Assembly: GCA_030640765.1 (NCBI GenBank)
Contig: DAOWIT010000101.1
Coordinates: forward strand, 1 to 7,654
DNA length: 7,654 nucleotides
Source of the DNA: Candidatus Latescibacterota bacterium
GTDB taxonomy: Bacteria > Latescibacterota > MVCY01
Direction: 5' to 3'
Shown here: positions 1-5,922 of the stretch, one piece after another
Layout of the letters: every line of letters starts with the position of its first letter
Numbering within the stretch: the first letter of the stretch is position 1
Program-made: the position numbers and the translations under genes
Notes under the pieces: generated by a model
What the model saw: only the letters and a program-made list of their open reading frames with translations
What the model was told of the DNA's origin: nothing
The model's database searches: none

Positions 1-610
1 CGCACCGATAGCGTTTTCTGCCCAGCACTGCTGGCCGGTACACATAGATAGCGAACCCATAGCGGGGGTGTTTGCCAAAACGGCAGCCCCGGACAGTGCT
101 GCCGTCAGGTGCTTCCCAGAGAAACTCCAAAGGCACCACATGGGTGGCGATTCCCCGGTAGCAAGAGGCACTGTCAATGCCAAATCCCCGCCAGATTTGA
201 GGCATCTGAGAGGGCTGTCCCCAGCCAGTGGGTGAATAGCCCACCTTCATCGGACCTCCAAAACGCTGACATATCTTGTGTCCAAACAGGATATTTCTGA
301 TAATCGACTCTCCGGCGATGGAGAACATATCCGGCAGCACATACCACGGCCCGATCAAGAGCCGGCCTTCTGCCACGTATTTTCTGATTTTCGCCTCTGC
401 TTCAGGACATATCTCTAAATAGTCCTCTAAAGGAATCGACTGGCCGTCCAGATGGTACTTGTACTCCGCACGGGTCTGGAATATCTCAAACAGCCGTTCC
501 ATCAGTTCTACCAGCTTCATCCGGGTTTCCTGAAAGCTGTAGAGCCATTCCCTGTCCCAGTGGGTGTTGAAGAAAACATGCAGGTGATATTTTTCTCGGC
601 GACTGGACAT
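1..610 (-). CDS. Glycoside hydrolase family 38 (alpha-mannosidase-like) protein, N-terminal part, cut by window edge
   Basis: This partial gene reads leftward from ATG at 610-608 and runs open off position 1, giving 203 residues. The start is supported by GGGAG nine bases upstream (624-620). The only in-frame sequence upstream, back to a TGA, contains no ATG, GTG or TTG. Family features follow the GH38 catalytic-domain order seen in E. coli MngB: NTHWDREW (15-22), whose His17 and Asp19 match the metal-binding H-x-D, then LDGQ (54-57), GRLLIGPWYVLPD (82-94), GESIIRNILFG (100-110) and a segment around MKVGYSPTGWGQ (121-132) followed by QMPQIW. GH38 enzymes remove alpha-linked mannose from glycans or mannosyl-glycerate-type substrates. 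The expected nucleophile and metal-ligand Asp in the 'GY-x-P-D-x-F-G' motif is Thr128 here, so activity or mechanism is in doubt. No signal peptide is visible, suggesting a cytoplasmic protein. Family assignment is firm; the substrate is unknown. Confidence 0.9.
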   Translation of the reverse strand, partial: MSSRREKYHLHVFFNTHWDREWLYSFQETRMKLVELMERLFEIFQTRAEYKYHLDGQSIPLEDYLEICPEAEAKIRKYVAEGRLLIGPWYVLPDMFSIAGESIIRNILFGHKICQRFGGPMKVGYSPTGWGQPSQMPQIWRGFGIDSASCYRGIATHVVPLEFLWEAPDGSTVRGCRFGKHPRYGFAIYVYRPAVLGRKRYRC

Positions 611-619
611 TGTTGCAAT

Positions 620-624
620 CTCCC
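620..624 (-). promoter_or_regulatory. Ribosome binding site of the GH38-like gene
   Basis: On the minus strand GGGAG lies nine bases before the ATG at 610. It decides the start, because no other usable start codon lies in frame upstream before a stop. Confidence 0.6.
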
Positions 625-676
625 AGTACTTGGGGTTCTTCTTTGAAGCTATTTGGTTTTCTGGTCAATATTTCCC

Positions 677-705
677 AATATATCGCCTTGTCCTGAATTG
701 GTCAA
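677..705 (-). promoter_or_regulatory. Sigma-70-type promoter for the GH38-like gene
   Basis: On the minus strand there is TTGACC (705-700, five of six consensus bases), a 17-base spacer and TATATT (682-677, five of six). Transcription would begin near position 670 and leave a leader of about 60 bases before the ATG at 610. An AT-rich inverted repeat, ATATT-N4-AATAT (668-681), overlaps the -10 box. Confidence 0.65.
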
Positions 706-721
706 GATAAAAGTTGACAAA
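698..721. promoter_or_regulatory. Dyad between divergent -35 boxes, candidate shared operator
   Basis: TTGGTCAA (698-705) and TTGACAAA (714-721) form 8-bp arms matching at seven positions around an 8-bp centre. The arms contain the -35 hexamers of both divergent promoters. A protein bound here could control both directions at once. A further copy of the half-site TGGTCAA lies at 662-668, just inside the GH38 transcript start. Part of the symmetry follows automatically from two facing -35 boxes, so the operator role is an inference. Confidence 0.35.
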
Positions 722-742
722 AATGCTGTGGCTGACTATATT
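714..742 (+). promoter_or_regulatory. Sigma-70-type promoter for the epimerase-like gene
   Basis: A perfect consensus -35 TTGACA (714-719), a 17-base spacer and -10 TATATT (737-742) predict a start near 749-750. The mRNA leader would be about 60 bases long before the ATG at 810. It is divergent from the GH38 promoter, with the -35 boxes 8 bp apart. Confidence 0.75.
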
Positions 743-758
743 TTTGCCACTGGCTAAA
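742..758. promoter_or_regulatory. 17-bp near-perfect palindrome at the transcription start, candidate operator
   Basis: TTTTGCCA, a central C, and TGGCTAAA form 8-bp arms with a single mismatch. The site abuts the -10 box and covers the predicted start point, a classic position for a repressor. No regulator gene is present in the window, so the binding protein is unknown. Confidence 0.4.
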
Positions 759-796
759 TGAAAGCAACGGGAGCAGAGAGAGAAAAGTAAAGTTCA

Positions 797-805
797 AAAG
801 GAGGG
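797..805 (+). promoter_or_regulatory. Strong ribosome binding site of the epimerase-like gene
   Basis: AAAGGAGGG sits just before the ATG at 810, with four bases between. It is the strongest Shine-Dalgarno match in the window and fixes the start of this gene. Confidence 0.85.
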
Positions 806-809
806 AAAG

Positions 810-1454
810 ATGCTGGAGGAGTTAAAACAGGAAGTTTGGGAAATGAACTCAGAGCTACCCAAACAGGGGTTGGTGACTATAACCAGTGGGAATGTGAGTG
901 GCCGAGACCCGGAAACCGGCTATGTGGCTATTAAACCCAGTGGGATGAAGTTCGAAGAAATGAGGCCAGTCGATATGGTGGTGACCGATCCCCAGGGAGA
1001 AGTTGTTGAGGGTGACCTTAGGCCTTCTGTTGACCTGGGCAACCACCTTTATATTTACCGTCACCGCTCTGACATCAATGGCATTGTTCACACTCATTCT
1101 AACTATGCTACCAGTTTTGCGGTCTCAGGGCAACCTATCCGACCCTATTTGACGGCGATAGCCGATGAGTTTGGAGGAGAGATTCCCTGCTCAGATTACG
1201 CCGACAATCAAGGGGACAACATTGGACGGGCGATTCTGGCAGCGATAACCAGAGCTCCGGCAGTGTTGCTCAGAAGTCACGGCGTTTTTACCTTTGGTCC
1301 CTCACCAAGTGCTGCCCTGAAAGCAGCGGTGATGGTGGAGGATGTGGCCAAGACTGTGCATCTGGCACTGCTGCGGGGAACCCCTGATGAATTAACGCCG
1401 GAAGAGATTAAAAAATGGTGGGATAGATATCACCACAGATACGGTCAGCGATGA
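810..1454 (+). CDS. araD: L-ribulose-5-phosphate 4-epimerase-like class II aldolase
   Basis: The protein has 214 residues, slightly shorter than E. coli AraD (231). Class II aldolases/epimerases are zinc enzymes that make or break a C-C bond in sugar phosphates; AraD interconverts L-ribulose-5-phosphate and D-xylulose-5-phosphate in the cytoplasm. Visible motifs in order are SGN (26-28) and KPSG (42-45) for phosphate binding, RPSVD with Asp75, the zinc ligands His94 and His96 in HTHS, Asp119 matching the AraD catalytic Asp, SHG with zinc ligand His157, and a C-terminal YGQ with Tyr211 matching the AraD catalytic Tyr. The C-terminal YGQ and Asp119 favour the epimerase subgroup over L-fuculose-phosphate aldolase, though the exact substrate is not proven. 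It is the first gene of the plus-strand cluster, with its own promoter and strong ribosome site. No T-rich terminator follows it, so readthrough into the next gene is possible. Confidence 0.87.
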   Translation: MLEELKQEVWEMNSELPKQGLVTITSGNVSGRDPETGYVAIKPSGMKFEEMRPVDMVVTDPQGEVVEGDLRPSVDLGNHLYIYRHRSDINGIVHTHSNYATSFAVSGQPIRPYLTAIADEFGGEIPCSDYADNQGDNIGRAILAAITRAPAVLLRSHGVFTFGPSPSAALKAAVMVEDVAKTVHLALLRGTPDELTPEEIKKWWDRYHHRYGQR

Positions 1455-1516
1455 ACGCTATCTTTGTGAGCGATCCTTTTAGCCTGAATTTCTCCCTTTT
1501 CGGTGAATGTATGAAA

Positions 1517-1539
1517 ATTCCCTTGACAAGAGAGGGAAT
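1517..1539. promoter_or_regulatory. Inverted repeat overlapping the -35 box, candidate operator
   Basis: ATTCCCT (1517-1523) and AGGGAAT (1533-1539) are perfect 7-bp arms around a 9-base centre. The -35 hexamer of the promoter before the giant gene (1523-1528) starts in the left arm and lies in the centre. Occupancy of the dyad would block or position RNA polymerase. There is no T-run after it, which argues against a terminator for the upstream gene. Confidence 0.45.
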
Positions 1540-1551
1540 CAAATCTATCTT
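1523..1551 (+). promoter_or_regulatory. Sigma-70-type promoter for the tandem nucleotidyltransferase gene
   Basis: A consensus -35 TTGACA (1523-1528), a 17-base spacer and TATCTT (1546-1551, four of six) predict a start near 1558. That gives a leader of about 80 bases, which includes a small CAAAA/TTTTG hairpin (1566-1580). It would allow the giant gene and the kinase to be expressed separately from the epimerase-like gene. Confidence 0.55.
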
Positions 1552-1622
1552 CTTATCATTACATTCAAAAAGTCCTTTTGGGGGATAGAATTTCTGTATA
1601 ACAAACTGAACGAAATAATTGC

Positions 1623-1626
1623 GAGG
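1623..1626 (+). promoter_or_regulatory. Weak ribosome binding site of the tandem nucleotidyltransferase gene
   Basis: GAGG lies 11 bases before the ATG at 1638, a somewhat long spacing. It supports this ATG as the start. Confidence 0.45.
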
Positions 1627-1637
1627 AATACCAAAAA

Positions 1638-4600
1638 ATGTCGGTGAGTGTGGAGAAAGAGTACGAGCAAGCTGACTTGGCTAAGAAGGTGGTGGCGGTA
1701 ATTCCCGCAGGTGGCTCTGGATTCCGTTCTACTCCGATGTGGACCAGATTCGACGCCTTCTTGGACACTATTGCCAAACCGGCGATGCGAGACCTGTTTT
1801 GGAGACGATCCTACTTGGATATTATCTTCGATTATCTTATTGAGGGGGAAGTGGCAGAGAAGGTCCTGCTCTCGGTAGGGGAGAAGCCCAAGGAGAGCAA
1901 AGAGAGTTGCGCCACTGATAGGGATAAGATCGTCTACCAAGCCTATGTGGATATGGAAAAGTTGGTGGACAGGAGAGGCGGGTCTGTGGAGATTTTCTTC
2001 GATAACCCCGGCGGTGATAAAGGAACAGGGGCAACAGCGGTGGCCGAGGAAGGCAAAGAGATACTTAGAAAGAATTCTCAAATAGAATACATCTTAGTCT
2101 GCTTTGGCGATGTTCCCACAATTCCCACTGAAGAGTTCAAAAAGGTTGTGTTAGAACACATAAGAAGTGGAAGGAAATTCACCCTGATTTCGGCCATTGC
2201 TGGCGATCCCTTCAATTACGGAAGGATTGTGAGATATCCCAAAACCTTTCTGGGCACTCTCCGCCGCAGTGAGATCGAAAAAATGCGTTTAGATGAGGTC
2301 AGAAACTTTGCCAATGTCTCTGTTACAAAAGGACAGATAGAAGGCTTCCAAGATTTGAATCAGCGCATTCGGGATGAACAATTGATCCCGATAGAACTCC
2401 CTGAGGTGGATGCTAACAAGTATGGATTGTGGGCGAAGTATTTGTTTTTACAAGCAGAGGACTACCAGGATTTGAAACCTGGGGAGAAAATCACCCTCTA
2501 CCACCCCTGGAGAGAGTGTCTTGACCACGGCAGGATTAGTTTGACCAGAGAACAGATTGAACAACGCCGTCTGCAACTCAGGGAGGATGAGCTGATCGTT
2601 TGGGACCCCAGGACAGATGAGTTCTTCGATGTGAAGGAACAAGGGGACATCGGCAGAACCGAGAAAGATAGAGAAGAAATAGGTGCTCTGGAAGTTAAAG
2701 GTATAGAGTATCCAGTTTCTACAGATTACCTGCACACGATAGTAGAGAGAAACACGGGCCTGGTGATTATGGATAAAGATATTATGCTCAGAACTGTCAG
2801 GGACTTAGATGCCCCCAATTACGGCAGGGTGATCCAGAACCAGCGGGACAAAGAGATAGCTGTGTTTCCTAATGAGAAGCTTCAAAGGATGAAGCCGGGG
2901 GAGAGTATAAATCTGAACGGAAGAGAATTCTCCCGAGAAGAGCTCCAGCAGGTTACTGAATGCAGAAAACTATGGGAGACAGAGGAGAAATTATATGTCC
3001 TTGACCGCCACTCCAACGGAGAATATTACATTCCAGAGATAGCCAAGGAGGTAAAGGCAAAAGGTGACCTGGTCAATCTCGCTATGCTATTTGGGGGCAT
3101 AGGGGAGGGGTACGATTTCCGAACCGACACCAGATTTGGAGCAGTCTTTGAAAATAAGGTGTTGACGGAGAAGCTGCAACGCAGGGGAGTGAAGGTATCC
3201 CCTGGCACTAAGTTTTGGGTGAGTGGAGGATTTGACATAGCCAATATTGAACCAGGGGTGAGCTTCGAAGGAGAGATTGGCCTTCAGGGAGATATAAGGA
3301 TTAAAGCAGGGGCATCACTTAAAGATACGCAGGTGTGCAATTACTATTACCATCCCTTTGACCTGTCGGAGAGAAATCGGAGTGTTCGCCAGAATCGCCG
3401 GGGATTAGACTATTTAGTGATAGGTGAAAATTCTTATCTGGAAGATGCGCTGATTGTTAACGGTAATATGGGCGCGAGAGCTTCTCTTAACTCCGCTTCT
3501 GTGATAGGAATAGATGTAGGAGAAGGTGAGAAAATTCAAGGAGTTGTAGTAAAAATTAGCCCCGATGGAGACGTGATCAGGATCCCTCGTCCTCGTAAAT
3601 ATACTCCTCCGTTACCCTCGGATGTGGAGCAGTTGAACTTGGACCGAGAGGGCGAAGTTTTAGAGCATGTGTACGCGGTCACTATAAGGCCAGGAAGCCA
3701 AATATTCACTGCCAGAAAGACAAAGAAATTCTTAACATCGCTGCTGGAGGCGGTGGCCGAGTTTGGCGGAGCCAAGGGCTTCTGCAAGAAATATATAGAC
3801 GAACTGAAGCAGCAGAGGCCTGCTGCCCTGCCTGGATTCGGAGATTTTGCAGATCTGAATTTCTATATAGGTGCCAATACCGTCTTGGGTGGAAAGGTTG
3901 TCTTGGCAGGAGATATCTATATCGATGGCTGGGCGCAAATACACAACTCCGTGATCCAGAACAGCCGGGTGGGACGCAATGCCCGCATAGCTGATTCTCT
4001 GATCCAGGAGAGTGTTGTGGAGAGCGATCCTAAAGCAATAAGCATTGTGGACAACGCTGTTCTTGCCGGCGAGAAGCTGGGCTCCGGAAGCATACTGGAT
4101 TTCTCCTGCCTTGAGGCGGGAATAGTGCAGAAGGCAAAGGAGGTATTTCCCCAAGTTCAGGAGGCAAAGGTGTTGACTGCCTGTGTAACAAATGATGATT
4201 CCATTGTAGCGCTAAAAGGCACTTATGATGGGGAATTGCTTGAATATCTTCAAAAATACAGCCCCGAGGTATGGAAGGGATTGATGGAGCTAAAGGGAAG
4301 TGAAAATCTATTGTTAGATTTAGATGCAGAACTTATTCAGGTAGATGGGAAAAATGTAGGAAGTCAAAAGGCAAGATGGCTTATAGAGGCGGTGAGACTT
4401 ATCAATAAGTTCCCAGAAAAGAGAGTGAAACTTGCCGATGACAAGGTGGCTGTCATCTTGGGTGCCGGCGACGGAGTGAGGATGCGTTCCACTGATATGC
4501 CGAAGGTTTCCTATCTACTTGGTTTAAAACCCGCTATCAACAGAGCTATAGAGACTTATAAAAGGTGCGGTTTTGAACAACAGATCGTTGTAGTAGGCCA

Positions 4601-5822
4601 ACTGGGGGAGAAAGTAGTAGAGCAAGTAGCCAGAGAGCACAGAGACATTGTTTTTACCTGTCAAGCTAAACGGTTAGGCACAGGGCATGCCGCCAAACAG
4701 GCCGCTTACCTTCTGCAACAGAAAGGTTATCGGGGATACATAATGGTGGTGGCGGGGGACAAAGTCATCGCGCCAGAGGCTATAAACAGATTAGTAGAAG
4801 AACTCAAGCGAAGCGATGCTGACGTCGCTGTACTTGTTGCCGCTAAGACCAGATGGCCCAACGCAGGCAGAATTGTCTATAAATCGGATGGTACCTTAGA
4901 TGGAATTGTGGAGAAAAGCGATATTATCAAGAAGATGCTCCTTCGAGAGCTATTGACAGAGAAACAAGCGGATGAAACCCTCTCCAACCAAGAAATGCTG
5001 GAGATGGTGAACAAAGTAGTGCCTGCAGAGAGAAAAGCGGTAAAGATGATGGGTGAAAAATTATGGAAGAGACTTAACTCACTTTCCTCTATAACCCTTG
5101 CCGAGATAGAGGAGATGATAAGCCCTGAAGATTTAGTCTTTAGCATTAGAGAAAGAGACGGAAAAATCACCCAGCTTACAGCAGAAGAGATTGAACAGAA
5201 AACTCCTCAGGTTAACACCTCGGTCTACCTTTTTACCGCTGATGCTCACTACTACGCCTTGCCCAGGCTCTCCAGCGACAACGCCCAGGAAGAAGAGTAC
5301 TTAACCGATACCATCTCTATATTGAGCGATGCATTAGATGGTTCAGGAAGACATTTGTTTAAGGTAATAGCAGTGGAGGTTGAAGACCCGGCTCAGGTGC
5401 TGGCCTTTAACACCCCTGAGGAACTTGTGGCTACCAAAGAGAACTTGCAAGGGCAAATGCGGAAGATACTCAGCCAACGGGGTGTGACCCAGATGGGGGA
5501 TTTCGAGAATTCTTGGATTGATGATGTAGATTCGGTGTGGAAGATTGGCCAAGGCACCGTTATCCTCGGCACTGTCTTTATCGATTTAGGTGCTGACCCC
5601 AAGATGAAAATAGGCAGAAACTGTCATATCTTAGGCGAGGTGAGTATAGTCCACAGCAGTTTAGGCGATCATTGCACCGTAGAGAACTCGAAGCTGAAAA
5701 ATGTAGTAGCCGGTGACCAGGTGGTGATTAGGGACTCTGTCATTACTTCTGATCGGTTGACAGTCATTCCCCCGGGAACTGAGGTGCTCCACGGAGACCT
5801 CTCAGTGCTCAACACAGCCTAA
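1638..5822 (+). CDS. Tandem sugar-nucleotidyltransferase / left-handed beta-helix fusion protein (1394 aa)
   Basis: Predicted cytoplasmic enzyme joining an NTP to a sugar 1-phosphate to give an NDP-sugar and pyrophosphate. Module 1 (about 17-400) has PAGGSGFR (23-30), AKP (46-48), KGTGA (128-132), the metal-site-like FGDVP (156-160), NYGRIV (193-198) and NTG (372-374). Between the last two lies an insert, part of which recurs at 403-476. Hexapeptide beta-helix stretches follow (about 516-625 and 738-826), then a helical linker. Module 2 (936-1275) is closer to GlmU: LGAGDGVRM (941-949), MPK (954-956), LGTGHA (1013-1018), GD (1040-1041), GRIV (1077-1080), IVEK (1090-1093), VNTSVYLF (1192-1199), NAQEEEYLTD (1215-1224) and FNTPEEL (1257-1263). 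A third hexapeptide stretch ends the protein (1300-1390). A typical GlmU has about 450 residues. The GlmU acetyltransferase signature is not visible, so acetylation is not supported. Family assignment is firm; the sugar, the nucleotide and the activity of each module are unknown. Confidence 0.85.
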   Translation: MSVSVEKEYEQADLAKKVVAVIPAGGSGFRSTPMWTRFDAFLDTIAKPAMRDLFWRRSYLDIIFDYLIEGEVAEKVLLSVGEKPKESKESCATDRDKIVYQAYVDMEKLVDRRGGSVEIFFDNPGGDKGTGATAVAEEGKEILRKNSQIEYILVCFGDVPTIPTEEFKKVVLEHIRSGRKFTLISAIAGDPFNYGRIVRYPKTFLGTLRRSEIEKMRLDEVRNFANVSVTKGQIEGFQDLNQRIRDEQLIPIELPEVDANKYGLWAKYLFLQAEDYQDLKPGEKITLYHPWRECLDHGRISLTREQIEQRRLQLREDELIVWDPRTDEFFDVKEQGDIGRTEKDREEIGALEVKGIEYPVSTDYLHTIVERNTGLVIMDKDIMLRTVRDLDAPNYGRVIQNQRDKEIAVFPNEKLQRMKPGESINLNGREFSREELQQVTECRKLWETEEKLYVLDRHSNGEYYIPEIAKEVKAKGDLVNLAMLFGGIGEGYDFRTDTRFGAVFENKVLTEKLQRRGVKVSPGTKFWVSGGFDIANIEPGVSFEGEIGLQGDIRIKAGASLKDTQVCNYYYHPFDLSERNRSVRQNRRGLDYLVIGENSYLEDALIVNGNMGARASLNSASVIGIDVGEGEKIQGVVVKISPDGDVIRIPRPRKYTPPLPSDVEQLNLDREGEVLEHVYAVTIRPGSQIFTARKTKKFLTSLLEAVAEFGGAKGFCKKYIDELKQQRPAALPGFGDFADLNFYIGANTVLGGKVVLAGDIYIDGWAQIHNSVIQNSRVGRNARIADSLIQESVVESDPKAISIVDNAVLAGEKLGSGSILDFSCLEAGIVQKAKEVFPQVQEAKVLTACVTNDDSIVALKGTYDGELLEYLQKYSPEVWKGLMELKGSENLLLDLDAELIQVDGKNVGSQKARWLIEAVRLINKFPEKRVKLADDKVAVILGAGDGVRMRSTDMPKVSYLLGLKPAINRAIETYKRCGFEQQIVVVGQLGEKVVEQVAREHRDIVFTCQAKRLGTGHAAKQAAYLLQQKGYRGYIMVVAGDKVIAPEAINRLVEELKRSDADVAVLVAAKTRWPNAGRIVYKSDGTLDGIVEKSDIIKKMLLRELLTEKQADETLSNQEMLEMVNKVVPAERKAVKMMGEKLWKRLNSLSSITLAEIEEMISPEDLVFSIRERDGKITQLTAEEIEQKTPQVNTSVYLFTADAHYYALPRLSSDNAQEEEYLTDTISILSDALDGSGRHLFKVIAVEVEDPAQVLAFNTPEELVATKENLQGQMRKILSQRGVTQMGDFENSWIDDVDSVWKIGQGTVILGTVFIDLGADPKMKIGRNCHILGEVSIVHSSLGDHCTVENSKLKNVVAGDQVVIRDSVITSDRLTVIPPGTEVLHGDLSVLNTA
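2430..2642 (+). repeat. Internal protein repeat, copy 1 ('KPGE' unit in module 1)
   Basis: Residues 265-335 of the giant protein contain LKPGEKITL, then GRISLTREQIEQ, then a segment ending IVWD. The same order of motifs recurs in residues 403-476. The repeat is seen at protein level; the DNA copies have diverged. Confidence 0.5.
2844..3065 (+). repeat. Internal protein repeat, copy 2 ('KPGE' unit in module 1)
   Basis: Residues 403-476 contain MKPGESINL, then GREFSREELQQ, then a segment with YVLD, matching copy 1 in order and spacing apart from a short gap. It follows the NTG motif of nucleotidyltransferase module 1 and leads towards the first beta-helix stretch. Confidence 0.5.
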
Positions 5823-5848
5823 GAGCACAGTAATAACAAGTGTTGAGC
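5807..5848. repeat. 9-bp perfect inverted repeat across the stop codon of the giant gene
   Basis: GCTCAACAC (5807-5815) and GTGTTGAGC (5840-5848) are perfect inverted copies separated by 24 bases that include the TAA stop (5820-5822). In RNA this would be a stem with a large loop between the two cistrons. In DNA the half-sites lie 33 bp apart, about three helical turns. No T-run follows, so an intrinsic terminator is unlikely. Confidence 0.5.
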
Positions 5849-5922
5849 TGCGGGCTATATATGCAGAGGCATTTCACCAGGGCCAGCTTGACAAAGAGGA
5901 TATTGTCTATCGAAAGTTTCCA

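Noticed and set aside
109..646. Short plus-strand open frames and a 60-codon minus-strand frame (486-668)
   Set aside because: They lie opposite or out of frame with the GH38-like gene, whose frame is continuous from 610 to the edge with conserved motifs.
810..1454. L-fuculose-1-phosphate aldolase as the primary call for the class II aldolase
   Set aside because: The C-terminal YGQ with Tyr211 and the Asp at 119 match the AraD epimerase group better, though aldolase activity cannot be excluded.
1545..2081. 178-codon minus-strand open frame overlapping the start of the giant gene
   Set aside because: It is antisense to a clear nucleotidyltransferase N-terminus (PAGGSGFR), its translation has no recognisable motif and it would cover the promoter and ribosome site of that gene.
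3732..4154. 140-codon minus-strand open frame
   Set aside because: It is antisense to a beta-helix region of the giant gene, with no motif and no ribosome site; it is a shadow of the real gene.
1638..5822. Giant protein as bifunctional GlmU with acetyltransferase activity
   Set aside because: Module 2 resembles the GlmU uridylyltransferase half, but the following hexapeptide stretch is short and the acetyltransferase catalytic-His region typical of GlmU is not seen.
5888..5916. Promoter before the kinase from TTGACA at 5888-5893
   Set aside because: No acceptable -10 box occurs 16-18 bases downstream (CGAAAG is at the 17-base position).
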